A DNA stretch of 64,000 nucleotides, from positions 24,394 through 88,393 of the forward strand of contig CACWQE010000002.1 in NCBI GenBank assembly GCA_902762905.1, in the 5' to 3' direction. The DNA comes from an uncultured Lachnospiraceae bacterium. GTDB lineage: Bacteria; Bacillota; Clostridia; Lachnospirales; Lachnospiraceae. A program made the position numbers and the translations under genes. Below the pieces are notes generated by a model. That model was given only the letters and a program-made list of their open reading frames with translations, did no database searches and was not told the DNA's origin. Shown here piece by piece: positions 32,647 to 41,861 of the stretch. Each line of letters starts with the position of its first letter. The first letter of the stretch is position 1.

Positions 32647-33648
32647 ATGATGAAAGAGTTAGTAGAAGTAAAGGTAAACAAGAGTTTAGGCACAATTGAG
32701 AGTAACTTAGATGTGGTTAAGGCATCTATTGAATCCTATATTAAGGATTATGAGACCTATGCAGTATCAGAGGATACATTGAAAGACAGTAAGCAGTTGG
32801 TTGCAGATTTGAGAAAGCAGCAGAAAGCATTGGATGATGAGCGTAAGCAGATCAAGAAAGATTGGAACGCACCATTTACAGAGTGGGAGAAAAAGGCAAA
32901 AGATGTGATTGCTCTGTATGACAAGCCTATTCTTCTTATTAATGATCAGTTGCTTAAGTTTGAGGAAGATCGTAAGTCTAAGAAGAGAGTAGATATCCGC
33001 ATTGCATATATGGAATTGGTGTCTGCTATTGATATGAATAATGAGTTGGAAGATTATTGTCCGATTGAGAAAATCTACGATTCAAAATGGGAGAATGCAT
33101 CTGTATCTATGAAGTCCATTAAAGAGGAGATTCAGCAGAAGTTGGAAGCAGTAGGAATGCAGATTGACACTATCCGTTCTATGGAATCAGAGTTTGAAGA
33201 TAAAGGACTGGAAGAGTTCAAGAAAACTCTGAATCTCCAATCAGCAATTCAGCTGATGAATCAGTATAAAAAACAGAAAGAAGAGATCCTTGCGCGCCAG
33301 GAAGCAGAACGTAAGGCAAAAGAGGAACGAGAGCGATTAGAAGCCGAGCGAGCAGAGAAAGAGCGTATTGCAGCAGAGCAGAGAGCCGCAGAAGAGAAAG
33401 CCGAAGCAGAGAGACGTGCGGCAGAGGTGAAAGAAGAACCGTTCCCTGATCTTCCGGAGATGGACGAGGATCCGTTCATTGAGCCGGAAGCACAGGAAGA
33501 GATTCCATTTGCAATGGATGGTCCATTTGAGGAGGAACAGCCTTTTGGTGAGGATAAGTTATATATTCGTGTAGAATGTCCGGCATCTCGCTCTAAGGAG
33601 TTAGAAGAGATCCTTAACAATATGAATTTAGAGTGGAGGTACATGTAG
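32647..33648 (+). CDS. DUF1351-family phage protein
   Basis: 333 residues. The N-terminal two thirds (NLDVVKASIESYIKDYE...KQLVADLRKQQKALDDERKQIKKDW) fits DUF1351, found beside phage recombination genes. A long Glu/Lys/Arg/Ala coiled coil (about 215-265) and an acidic Pro-rich linker follow. Its neighbour is the ERF annealing protein, so it is probably part of the phage recombination module. AGGAGGTAATG precedes the start. Confidence 0.75.
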   Translation: MMKELVEVKVNKSLGTIESNLDVVKASIESYIKDYETYAVSEDTLKDSKQLVADLRKQQKALDDERKQIKKDWNAPFTEWEKKAKDVIALYDKPILLINDQLLKFEEDRKSKKRVDIRIAYMELVSAIDMNNELEDYCPIEKIYDSKWENASVSMKSIKEEIQQKLEAVGMQIDTIRSMESEFEDKGLEEFKKTLNLQSAIQLMNQYKKQKEEILARQEAERKAKEERERLEAERAEKERIAAEQRAAEEKAEAERRAAEVKEEPFPDLPEMDEDPFIEPEAQEEIPFAMDGPFEEEQPFGEDKLYIRVECPASRSKELEEILNNMNLEWRYM

Positions 33649-34259
33649 TGGAAGGAAAGATATATGAAGCTATTCCGAAGATTATGGCAGAGATTGGAGC
33701 AATTGGCAAGAATCAGAGGAATACACAACAGAATTTCATGTTTCGTGGAATTGATGCAGTTATGAATGGAATCAACCCGGCATTGATCAAACATGGAGTG
33801 TTCATTGTGCCGGAAGTATTGGAGCAGACACGTGAGGAGCGCACAACAGCAAAGGGTAGCAAGTTAATCTATTCTATCTGCAAGATTAAGTTCTCATTTT
33901 GCGCGGAAGATGGTTCTCATGTAGATGCGATTACGATTGGCGAGGGAATGGATAGCGGAGATAAAGCTACGAATAAGGCTATGGCCATTGCATTTAAGTA
34001 CGCGTGTTTCCAGATATTCTGTATTCCAACCGAAGAGATGAAAGATCCGGATGCAGAATGTCATGAGATTGTGAATGAGAAGATTGAGGAAACAAAGGTG
34101 AAAGCTATTAAGTCACTTGCAGAGAAGAAAGGCATATCAGAAGCCGCTATATGCAGCCGATACAAAGTGTCAAGTTTTGCTGAGATGACATTTGATATAT
34201 GGAATCGTGCTATGCAGGCAGTTGAGAAGTCGGCAGATAAGCCGAAAGGGGCAGCATGA
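33648..34259 (+). CDS. erf: ERF-family single-strand annealing protein
   Basis: 203 residues starting at GTG 33648, which overlaps the previous stop and has GGAGG 8 nt upstream. The core NFMFRGIDAVMNGINPALIKHGVFIVPEVL and GDKATNKAMAIAFKYACFQIFCIPT are diagnostic of the ERF family. ERF proteins anneal complementary single strands during phage recombination. C-terminal helices may bind SSB. Confidence 0.9.
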   Translation: MEGKIYEAIPKIMAEIGAIGKNQRNTQQNFMFRGIDAVMNGINPALIKHGVFIVPEVLEQTREERTTAKGSKLIYSICKIKFSFCAEDGSHVDAITIGEGMDSGDKATNKAMAIAFKYACFQIFCIPTEEMKDPDAECHEIVNEKIEETKVKAIKSLAEKKGISEAAICSRYKVSSFAEMTFDIWNRAMQAVEKSADKPKGAA

Positions 34260-34789
34260 CAGGAAAGATAGTAGAGATTACCAGAACATTATCGGGACGG
34301 TTTCATTTGACCTTGGAACTGAATGAAGATGATAAGGTCAAGACAGTGTATGACCAATTACATGATAAACCGTTGATTGATATAGATATTAAGAATCATA
34401 GAAAGAAACGATCGTTGGATGCCAATGCCTATAGTTGGCATCTGATCACGGAGATAGCCAATGTACAGAGAGCAAGTAAGGATGATATCTACGAGATATT
34501 GATTGTTCGATATGGTCAGCCGTTATTTGATGAGAATGGACCGGTACAAGTGATTCTTCCGGCAGATGCGAATCCTAATATCTTAGGGCTGCACTTGAAG
34601 AATATCGGAACGGAATATGATCTGAACCATGAGCTTACACATTATGCAGTATATCGTGGTCAATCAGATTATGACACAAGAGAGATGGCGGTATTTATAG
34701 ATGGTTTGGTAGACGAAGCAAAAGAGTTGGGAATCGAGACCTTAACTTATGATGAACTTGAAAGGATGAAAGCAGCATGGAAAGCATAA
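34256..34789 (+). CDS. NinB-like phage recombination protein (tentative)
   Basis: 177 residues. KKRSLDANAYSWHLITEIANV near residue 58 resembles the R-x-LDxNAxxW signature of NinB-like proteins, which help annealing in phage recombination. It overlaps the ERF gene by 4 nt and the next by 13 nt, indicating one operon. Family assignment is from this motif and context only. Confidence 0.55.
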   Translation: MTGKIVEITRTLSGRFHLTLELNEDDKVKTVYDQLHDKPLIDIDIKNHRKKRSLDANAYSWHLITEIANVQRASKDDIYEILIVRYGQPLFDENGPVQVILPADANPNILGLHLKNIGTEYDLNHELTHYAVYRGQSDYDTREMAVFIDGLVDEAKELGIETLTYDELERMKAAWKA

Positions 34790-35070
34790 TTCAGAAAGAG
34801 AAAAAATGCTTTTTCTGTGACAGTGTATCCGGTGGAATATGTGGGTTGGAATCACATCATATATTCCCCGGATCTAACCGGAAATGGTCAGAGAAATACG
34901 GCTTGAAGGTATGGCTTTGTGGTGACGAACATCATCGGAACGGTCCGTTATCCGTTCACCAGAACAGAGAGGTAGCAAACCGATTGAAAGCAATCGGACA
35001 AGCCAAGTTTGAAGAGACCTATGGAACAAGAGATGATTTCGTTCGGATATTCGGACGGAATTACATATAA
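34777..35070 (+). CDS. HNH-like zinc protein
   Basis: 97 residues with CFFCDSVSGG, ESHHIFPGSNR and WLCGDEHHRNG...VHQNRE, a Cys/His pattern of an HNH-type treble-clef fold. It is small and could cut DNA or just bind zinc. It is found here in the recombination module, away from the packaging genes where phage HNH nucleases usually sit. Confidence 0.6.
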   Translation: MESIIQKEKKCFFCDSVSGGICGLESHHIFPGSNRKWSEKYGLKVWLCGDEHHRNGPLSVHQNREVANRLKAIGQAKFEETYGTRDDFVRIFGRNYI

Positions 35071-35164
35071 GTAACTTATTAACGTATCTGAAATGCATGT
35101 GTTATACACCACAGACAATACATGCACCTGCCGCCGATGGTCGGCGGTGGGAGAAAGGAGATAT

Positions 35165-35512
35165 ATGGCAAAGAGATATAACAAATATTTTGCACATAAA
35201 ACAACGATAGATGGTCATACGTTTGATAGCGCTAGAGAAGCAGAGAGGTATTGTGAACTTAAGGTAATGGTAAAGGCTGGGGTGATCAAGCATCTGGAGT
35301 TACAGCCTAGTTTCCCTTTACAGGATGGTTTTGAATGCAAAGGCAAGAAGTATCGACCGATCATCTATAAAGCTGATTTTGCGTACACAGACGAGCATGG
35401 AGAGTATGTTGTGGAAGATGTCAAGGGCATGGAAACAGACGTATTCAAGTTGAAGCGAAAGATGTTTATTAAGAAGTATGGTGATCAGTGTGATTTCCGG
35501 ATTATCAAGTAG
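35165..35512 (+). CDS. DUF1064 putative nuclease
   Basis: 115 residues from ATG 35165 (AAAGGAGAT upstream; a longer frame to the left crosses a CCGCCGA/TCGGCGG hairpin at 35131-35147 and lacks a site). SAREAERYCELKVM, LELQPSFPL, YKADFAYTD and VVEDVKG give the E...D...ExK-like arrangement of a PD-(D/E)XK fold. DUF1064 proteins are thought to be phage endonucleases, perhaps for Holliday junctions. Confidence 0.75.
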   Translation: MAKRYNKYFAHKTTIDGHTFDSAREAERYCELKVMVKAGVIKHLELQPSFPLQDGFECKGKKYRPIIYKADFAYTDEHGEYVVEDVKGMETDVFKLKRKMFIKKYGDQCDFRIIK

Positions 35513-35523
35513 GGGGTGTGAGT

Positions 35524-35826
35524 ATGTGTATTGAGGAATATATCCCCTATGGAAAGGACAATGCAATATCCAGAGAACATCTATGCAGGGTTGCACGTTT
35601 GAGTGATCGCAAGATGAGACAGGAGATTGAAGATGCAAGAAAGAGATGTCCGATCATCAATCTACAAGATGGAAAAGGATATTACAGACCAACTGCCGAG
35701 GAAAAATCGGATGTTGAAGCATGGCTTAGAATCCAAAAGAGCCGGATGAATAAGATTCGGGAAGCTATGCTTGGTGCAAGAAATTACATTCAAGATGTAT
35801 CAGGGCAGCTTAGTTTATTTGATTGA
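35524..35826 (+). CDS. Phage protein with helix-turn-helix-like segment, unknown
   Basis: 100 residues from ATG 35524 with GGGGGTG upstream. NAISREHLCRVARLSDRKMRQEIEDARKR looks like a winged-helix start and the end GQLSLFD is typical for such phage proteins. Function unknown; it precedes the replication initiator. Confidence 0.55.
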   Translation: MCIEEYIPYGKDNAISREHLCRVARLSDRKMRQEIEDARKRCPIINLQDGKGYYRPTAEEKSDVEAWLRIQKSRMNKIREAMLGARNYIQDVSGQLSLFD

Positions 35827-35835
35827 GGTGAGTAG

Positions 35836-36636
35836 GTGAGTAATTACGTTAAACTTGACCGGAAGATACTGGACTGGGAGTGGTATTTGAATATCAATAC
35901 AAAGACATTATTCATACATATGCTCTTAAAGGCTAATTGGAAAGAAGGTCATTTTGAGGGTAAGACAATTCCCAAAGGTTCATTTGTGAGTTCAATACCT
36001 AAATTATCAGCAGAAACCGGACTGACAGAAAGAGAAGTACGAACATCAATCAGCCACTTAAAAGCGACAGGCGAACTGACAATCAAAACTACTAATAAAT
36101 ACAGCGTTTTTACAGTGAAAAACTATGGATTGTATCAAGCAAGCGACACGCAGAGCGACAGTCTAACGACAGACTATCGACATTCTATTGACAGTCTAAC
36201 GACAGCAATAGAAGAAGATAAGAAGGGAAACAAGGAAGAAGATATAAGAGTATCTAAAGATACTCTTTGTCAGACAGATGTCCGGCGAGCCGTGGAAAAG
36301 TGGAATGAATTATCCACCTGCGGAATCAAACCGGTAACAAAGGTGAACAGTGGTTCCAAGAGATACGATTCCCTGTGTGCAAGGATTCGTGAATATGGAA
36401 TTGATACTGTGATAGCTGCAATCGAGAGGATTAAGAACAGTGACTTCTTGCAAGGGAAGAATAACCGTAATTGGATAATCACATTTGATTGGATGGTGAA
36501 GCCTAGTAACTTCCCGAAAGTTTTGGAAGGCAATTATGACAATAGTGGAGGTGAGAATAGTGCAAGAGACAGCGGAACAGATCAAACGGATTCAGAGACA
36601 AGCAGGGAATTCTGGAATAACCTACGGATGTCCTAA
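35836..36636 (+). CDS. Phage replication initiator (replisome organiser)
   Basis: 266 residues starting at GTG 35836. The N-terminal winged-helix domain (YVKLDRKILDWEWYLNINTKTLFIHMLLKANW...LTEREVRTSISHLKATGEL) is that of phage replisome organisers. The C-terminal part (about 145-230, IDTVIAAIERIKNSDFLQGKN...FDWMVKPSNFPKVLEGNY) is the DnaD/DnaB-loader interaction region. It should bind the phage origin and recruit the loader encoded next, which overlaps its 3' end. The Asp/Ser/Thr-rich stretch between could be the origin, but I see no clear iterons. Confidence 0.85.
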   Translation: MSNYVKLDRKILDWEWYLNINTKTLFIHMLLKANWKEGHFEGKTIPKGSFVSSIPKLSAETGLTEREVRTSISHLKATGELTIKTTNKYSVFTVKNYGLYQASDTQSDSLTTDYRHSIDSLTTAIEEDKKGNKEEDIRVSKDTLCQTDVRRAVEKWNELSTCGIKPVTKVNSGSKRYDSLCARIREYGIDTVIAAIERIKNSDFLQGKNNRNWIITFDWMVKPSNFPKVLEGNYDNSGGENSARDSGTDQTDSETSREFWNNLRMS

Positions 36637-37357
36637 GTGTAAGGACGATGGCTGGATCGGATATACCGGTGATGATGGTTATTTTTACTGCAGGGAATGT
36701 GAATGCGGGATTGTGTCTAAAAAGAAAATGGCAGGTAGGCTTGCTTTTGCAGCTATTCCAGAAAGATACAGAACATTGGTTATGGCTGACTTTGATACAA
36801 GGTGGTATGGCAATGATCAAAAAGATGCAGATGCCGTTAAAGCAGTTGCAAGAGGATATCTGGGAAACTATTACACGTTAGATGGCAGAGGGTTGTATCT
36901 ATACTCGAACACAAAGGGAAACGGAAAGACTCGACTAGCTTGTATTATCGCAAATGAGTTAGTCAAGATGGGGATTATCGTGAAATTTGCTACTGCCGGT
37001 GACATTCTGGAAGAGATCAAGCGGTCATGGGATTCCAATACAGAATATGGTCTTATGAGTGATCTGAAGACTGCGGAAGTGCTTGTGATTGATGATTTCG
37101 GAACAGTATCAGCAAAAGGATGGATTAACGAGAAGTTTTACCAGATCATCAACGCAAGATATGTCAGCAAGCGTCCGACGATATTCACTAGCAATTGTGA
37201 TCTGGCAACATTGGAGCGGATGCAATATGACCAGCGTATCACAAGTAGAATCAAGGAATCGTGTTTTATGGTGATGTTTCCGGGTAGTTCCTTGAGAGAC
37301 AAGAAGAACGCACAGAATCAGATGGATATGAAAGGATGGTTAGGAGTTGGCAGATAG
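36560..37357 (+). CDS. DnaC-like helicase loader ATPase
   Basis: 265 residues from GTG 36560 (GGAGGTGAG 5 nt upstream). An N-terminal zinc-binding region (YGCPKCKDDG...FYCRECECG), a Walker A-like NTKGNGKTRLACIIA near 120, Walker B LVIDDFGT and sensor PTIFTSNCD identify a DnaC/IstB-type AAA+ protein. It loads the replicative helicase onto phage DNA. It overlaps the initiator gene by 77 nt in a different frame. Confidence 0.88.
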   Translation: MQETAEQIKRIQRQAGNSGITYGCPKCKDDGWIGYTGDDGYFYCRECECGIVSKKKMAGRLAFAAIPERYRTLVMADFDTRWYGNDQKDADAVKAVARGYLGNYYTLDGRGLYLYSNTKGNGKTRLACIIANELVKMGIIVKFATAGDILEEIKRSWDSNTEYGLMSDLKTAEVLVIDDFGTVSAKGWINEKFYQIINARYVSKRPTIFTSNCDLATLERMQYDQRITSRIKESCFMVMFPGSSLRDKKNAQNQMDMKGWLGVGR

Positions 37358-37532
37358 AATTGACCAGATGTTATACAAGAAATTCAACGGTGATATATTC
37401 CGGTACCAGAATTTCATTGACGGTTGGAATGAGATGATCGTTTCTGTCAAGAAAGGTGCTGTAAAACGTGGTATTGATCTGAAAGATATACCGATTGTCG
37501 GAAAGGATGAGAAGAACGATGACAAGGTATGA
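37347..37532 (+). CDS. Small phage protein, unknown
   Basis: 61 residues starting at TTG 37347, overlapping the loader gene by 11 nt. No family recognised; ends with a charged KDEKNDDKV tail. The next gene starts inside it. Confidence 0.5.
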   Translation: MADRIDQMLYKKFNGDIFRYQNFIDGWNEMIVSVKKGAVKRGIDLKDIPIVGKDEKNDDKV

Positions 37533-37998
37533 AGAAGATAAACTGTTTAATAAGCAAACCGGCTTGTGTATTACATGCGGGCATCGGATGGCAGAACCCG
37601 GAAAGCTAAAATGCTTTGAATGTGCAGAAAAGGATAGATTGCGGACGGCAAGAAACCGTAATCGGCAGCGAGAAAGCGAGACATCTAAGGCACGTTATGA
37701 AAGTCGAAAAGCAGACGGACTGTGTGTTTACTGCGGGAAAGGAAAACAGGATCATGGATTACGGTGCAATTGATGTTACATAAAGAGTAGAAAATACAAG
37801 CAACCGAAAGATATAAGACGATCGGAGCGTGTAGCATACGGATTATGTTATATCTGTGGCAGACCTAAGTTAGAAGATCGGAAAGTCTGTGAGATATGTT
37901 ACCAGAAGAGACTGAGCAGTATACGAAAGATCTGCTACATGCCGGTATCAGATTATTGGAAAGGCGAGAATAATCTGTTGTTTGCAAAGAAAGGATAG
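37519..37998 (+). pseudogene. Triple zinc-ribbon phage protein interrupted by an in-frame TGA
   Basis: From ATG 37519 one frame encodes three CxxC...CxxC units: CITC/CFEC, CVYC/CN-stop-C, CYIC/CEIC. TGA at 37771-37773 sits at an x position of the second unit's CxxC. The same frame continues for 74 codons to TAG 37996. Spacing and composition of the third unit match the first two, so this was one 159-residue protein. A CGA-to-TGA change is the simplest cause. As it stands an 84-residue product is expected unless TGA is read through. Confidence 0.75.
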
Positions 37999-38001
37999 TA
38001 A

Positions 38002-40512
38002 ATGAATTATTTGGAGTTTTTGAAAACGAAGATAGAACTTGCACCGAGCAGTGGTTTTGAGGTTGAACGGTCAGAAGTAAACCAGGCATTAAAACCACAC
38101 CAAGTAGATGCTGTGTTATGGGCAATCAGAGGTGGCCGTAGAGCTTTATTTGAAGCATTTGGACTTGGTAAGACGGTGCAAGAGATTGAGTTTTGTCATT
38201 TGGTGGCAAAGCATAAAGGTGGACAGGCTTTGATTGTGTTGCCACTTGGAGTGCGGCAAGAGTTCACCAGAGATGCAGTTGAGGTTCTTGGATATGAGAA
38301 ACCGAAATACTGCAGAACAATGGAAGAGGTTAAGCAGTCAAAGGCAGAGATCATCTTAACCAATTACGAGAGAGTTCGGGATGGAGACATCCGGCCAGAC
38401 TATTTTGTGGCAACGTCGCTTGATGAAGCAAGTGTTTTAAGGAGTTTCGGAAGTAAGACGTATCAGACATTTTTAGATAAATTCAAAGGAGTACCGTATA
38501 AGCTAGTGGCTACAGCTACTCCATCACCAAACAAATACAAAGAGCTGATTCATTATGCAGGATATCTGGAGGTTATGGATACCGGACAGGCATTGACCAG
38601 GTTCTTTCAGAGAGATTCTACGAAAGCGAATAATTTGACATTATATCCGAACCAAGAAGATGAGTTCTGGATGTGGATATCATCATGGGCCTTGTTTGTT
38701 ACGAAACCGTCAGATATCAATCCGGATTATTCGGATGAGGGGTATGATCTTCCACCATTAGATGTCAGATGGCATGAGTTGCCTATCCACTATGGAGACG
38801 CGGTTGACAAAGACGGACAGATGGAATTATTTGCACAGGCTTCCGCAGGATTGAAAGAAGCGGCTAAGATCAAGCGTGAGAGTATTGATCAAAGAGTGGC
38901 TAAGATGAGCGAGATTATCGCAGAGAATCCGGATGAGCATTTTCTCTTATGGCATGATCAGGAAGCAGAGAGAAAGGCAATTCTTAAGGCAGAACCGGAA
39001 TGTGTAGATATACATGGATCTATGGACTATGATTTGCGAGAAAAGAGGGTACTTGATTTCTCCAATGGAAAGACAAGACTGTTTGCAACCAAGAAGTCAA
39101 TATCCGGTTCCGGTTGTAACTTTCAGAGATTCTGCCACCGTGAGATATTTGTCGGCATTGATTATGAATTTAATGATTTTATTCAAGCAATTCACCGGTG
39201 TTACCGGTTTTTACAAAAGGAAACAGTGATCATTGACATCATTTACATGGAGAATGAAAGAGATATCAAAGATGCACTGATTGAGAAATGGAAGAATCAT
39301 AATCACATGGTTGAGAAGATGATTGATATTGTGAAGAAATATGGATTGAATAATGCAGGTCGTGAGCTTGGATTAGAACGGAAGATGGGAGTTGAGAGAG
39401 TGGTAGTAAAAGGAGAGAAGTATACAGCAATCAATGATGATTGTGTGGAATGGACGAAGCAGATGGAAGATAACACGGTCGGGTTGATTCATACATCCAT
39501 TCCGTTCGGTAATCACTATGAGTACAGTGCCAATTACAATGATTTCGGACATAACCAGAATACAAAACGATTCTTTGAGCAAATGGATTATCTGACACCG
39601 GAACTGCTTAGAGTTTTAAGACCGGGAAGAGTGGCAGCTATTCATGTGAAAGACAGAGTGCTTTTTGGCAATGCAACCGGTACTGGAATGCCAACGATCG
39701 AGCCGTTTCATGCAGATTGTATTGAACATTATATGAAACATGGATTTCAGTATTTTGGAATGATCACAGTTGTTACGGATGTGGTAAGAGAGAACAATCA
39801 GACCTACCGGTTAGGATGGACGGAACAGTGTAAAGATGGTTCTAAGATGGGAGTAGGTTGCCCGGAGTACATTTTGTTATTCCGCAAGCTGCCAACTGAT
39901 CGGAGTACCGCATATGCGGATGAGCCGGTATCGAAGTCTAAGGAAGAATATAGCAGAGGTCAGTGGCAGTTAGATGCTCATGGTTATTGGAGATCATCTG
40001 GTGACCGGCTGATTGGAAAGGAAGAATTGCAGCACTGTGATACAAGCAATTTGCAGAAGGTGTACCGGGAATATTCCAGAACGCATACATATGACTACGA
40101 GGAGCATGTCCGGCTTGCGAATGAGTTAGATAAAGATGGCAGACTGCCGGCTACATTTATGGTGATTGCCCCTGGTTCATGGAATGACTTGGAGGTGTGG
40201 GATGATATTAACCGTATGAAGACATTGAACACAGAGCAGAGCAAGAGAAGAAAGCAGATGCACGTTTGCCCGTTGCAGATTGACATTGTGGAGCGTATTA
40301 TCAATCGATATTCCAACGCAGGAGATCTTGTATATGATCCGTTTGGTGGGCTGATGACAGTACCAAGACAGGCGGTATTGATGCATAGAAAGGGTATGGG
40401 ATGTGAGTTGAATCCAGATTATTTCCGTGATGGTGTGGGATATCTGCAAGCAGCAGAACGCAATGTCAATACACCTACACTGTTTGACTTTTTCGGTGGA
40501 AGAGTGAATTGA
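38002..40512 (+). CDS. Fused SNF2-like helicase and DNA methyltransferase
   Basis: 836 residues. The helicase half (1-445) has motif I FGLGKT (about 52), a DEAS box (LDEAS, in place of DEAH), motif III ATATPSP and motif VI QAIHRCYRF. The methyltransferase half (460-830) has TSIPFGNHYEYS near 497 in the place of the usual (S/D)PPY catalytic motif, and the SAM-binding DPFGGLMTV...GMGCELNPDYF near 778. The order suggests an amino-methyltransferase (N4-C or N6-A) coupled to an ATP-driven translocase. It may protect phage DNA from host restriction. Catalysis with SIPF is not certain. Confidence 0.85.
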   Translation: MNYLEFLKTKIELAPSSGFEVERSEVNQALKPHQVDAVLWAIRGGRRALFEAFGLGKTVQEIEFCHLVAKHKGGQALIVLPLGVRQEFTRDAVEVLGYEKPKYCRTMEEVKQSKAEIILTNYERVRDGDIRPDYFVATSLDEASVLRSFGSKTYQTFLDKFKGVPYKLVATATPSPNKYKELIHYAGYLEVMDTGQALTRFFQRDSTKANNLTLYPNQEDEFWMWISSWALFVTKPSDINPDYSDEGYDLPPLDVRWHELPIHYGDAVDKDGQMELFAQASAGLKEAAKIKRESIDQRVAKMSEIIAENPDEHFLLWHDQEAERKAILKAEPECVDIHGSMDYDLREKRVLDFSNGKTRLFATKKSISGSGCNFQRFCHREIFVGIDYEFNDFIQAIHRCYRFLQKETVIIDIIYMENERDIKDALIEKWKNHNHMVEKMIDIVKKYGLNNAGRELGLERKMGVERVVVKGEKYTAINDDCVEWTKQMEDNTVGLIHTSIPFGNHYEYSANYNDFGHNQNTKRFFEQMDYLTPELLRVLRPGRVAAIHVKDRVLFGNATGTGMPTIEPFHADCIEHYMKHGFQYFGMITVVTDVVRENNQTYRLGWTEQCKDGSKMGVGCPEYILLFRKLPTDRSTAYADEPVSKSKEEYSRGQWQLDAHGYWRSSGDRLIGKEELQHCDTSNLQKVYREYSRTHTYDYEEHVRLANELDKDGRLPATFMVIAPGSWNDLEVWDDINRMKTLNTEQSKRRKQMHVCPLQIDIVERIINRYSNAGDLVYDPFGGLMTVPRQAVLMHRKGMGCELNPDYFRDGVGYLQAAERNVNTPTLFDFFGGRVN

Positions 40513-40594
40513 GGTGTTGTGGGTGTTTAAAAACAGAGATCCAACATAACAGTCATACATAAAAGAGCATAGAGAAATGAAAGGAGAAACCAGT

Positions 40595-41002
40595 ATGAAT
40601 ACAGTAGGATTACAGGAACTTGTAGGTGGGGCTTTACAGGAGAAGTTCAACAAGTCATTTGAGAGAGTTGTGGAGAATCTTCAGGATACGAATACTCCAT
40701 ACAAGAACAAAAGATAGATTTGTATTAAGTTGAAGTTCACGCAGAATGAGATGCGGGATGATGTGTCATGTGAGGTGGATGTTACAGAGAAGTTAGCACC
40801 ACAGGCAGGTATGAAGACAGGATTTAGTATCGGAAAGGATCTTAAGACAGGAGAAATGTTTGCAGAGGAATATGGCAAACAGATCAAAGGTCAGATGGCA
40901 TTTGAGGATTATAAGGAGCCGACCGGTACATCAAATATTGATCCAGAGACAGGAGAAATCCTTGAAGAAACCGTTGTAGATTTTAGAAAGGCTGCACAGT
41001 AG
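40595..41002 (+). pseudogene. Replication-terminator-like phage protein split by an in-frame TAG
   Basis: ATG 40595 (AAAGGAG upstream) encodes MNTVGLQELVGGALQEKFNK...DTNTPYKNKR and then TAG at 40715-40717. The same frame continues ICIKLKFTQNEMRDDVSCEV...AEEYGKQIKGQMAF to 41002. Related Clostridia phage proteins, as I recall them, are single chains of about 135 residues covering both parts. A CAG- or AAG-to-TAG change would explain the break. A restart at TTG 40730 is possible but has no ribosome binding site. Confidence 0.7.
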
Positions 41003-41019
41003 GCAGAACAGGTGAGAAT

Positions 41020-41766
41020 ATGATTAAAGAAGCATTAGAGTATCTTGTTAATGAATTAGCTCCGGCAAACATCCGTGAGATTCAGTTAGAGGATGGCAAA
41101 ACCGGTACGTTTTCAGATAAGAGTTTATATCGCGTTAAGCCGGAATATCCGATGGCTTCCGCTATTACTATGAGTACGTTATCAAGTCTCTTGGATTACA
41201 TCAAAGCAAATATTGATGAAATGCAGGGCAAAATGATTATTCATGTTGTAAGTCCAACTAAGGTTAGATTGTATTCGCAGTTAATTGGAGAGAGACAGCG
41301 TGAATACATGGTTGATGTAGTTGCAGATTTACCGAAGTTTCCATTTGATGAGTTTGTAGCGAATGAGAAATTCATCATTGGTGTACAGTCAAAGTTTATG
41401 GATGATCCAGAGGGCAATAAGGATCTGGTATTAAAGTTTGCGGGTACCGTTGAAAGCGGAACAATTGCACAGTATAGCGATGATGGAGTATCGCAGAAAG
41501 CTACAGTAAAGAAAGGAATTACATCTACGGAGCAGGCACTTGTGCCAAGTCCGGTATCATTGAGACCTTTTAGAACTTTTGTGGAGATGGAACAGCCGGT
41601 ATCTGATTTCATTTTCAGAATTAAAGATGATAAGTGTGATGGAATTGTATGTGCCATTATTGAAGCAGATGGTGGAGCATGGAAGAATGAGGCAATGTAT
41701 AACATCAAGAAGTATTTGCAGGATGAATTAGCGGACTATTCAGATCAGTTCACGGTTATTTCGTAA
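41020..41766 (+). CDS. Conserved phage protein, unknown (DUF2303-like?)
   Basis: 248 residues. An alpha/beta protein with no motif I can assign with confidence. The pattern of ALEYLVNELAP...ITMSTLSSLLDYIKANID...PFRTFVEMEQPVSDFIFRI recalls the DUF2303 phage family, which occurs near recombination genes. AGGTGAGA precedes the ATG. Confidence 0.5.
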   Translation: MIKEALEYLVNELAPANIREIQLEDGKTGTFSDKSLYRVKPEYPMASAITMSTLSSLLDYIKANIDEMQGKMIIHVVSPTKVRLYSQLIGERQREYMVDVVADLPKFPFDEFVANEKFIIGVQSKFMDDPEGNKDLVLKFAGTVESGTIAQYSDDGVSQKATVKKGITSTEQALVPSPVSLRPFRTFVEMEQPVSDFIFRIKDDKCDGIVCAIIEADGGAWKNEAMYNIKKYLQDELADYSDQFTVIS

Positions 41767-41770
41767 TGAT

Positions 41771-41852
41771 ATGCCGCCTGTCTTCTGGATGGGCGGCAGT
41801 ATAAAGATGAAAGGAGTAAGAGGTTTGCCGGCAGAAAAGACGTCTTTACTCC
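41771..41852 (+). promoter_or_regulatory. Two hairpins before the PP-loop gene
   Basis: GCCGCC (41771-41776) pairs with GGCGGC (41791-41796), and GGAGTAA (from 41813) pairs with TTACTCC (to 41852). The second ties up the only GGAG of the region, while the downstream ATG 41862 has no clear ribosome binding site. Translation of the next gene may be controlled here. A short frame (MKGVRGLPAEKTSLLQQQ...) from 41808 runs through the second hairpin. Confidence 0.4.
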
Positions 41853-41861
41853 AACAACAAA

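Noticed and set aside
37771..40717. Stop-codon reassignment in the prophage to explain in-frame TGA and TAG
   Set aside because: Many intact phage genes here end in TAA, TAG or TGA with normal overlaps, so a changed code is not supported; point mutations are simpler.
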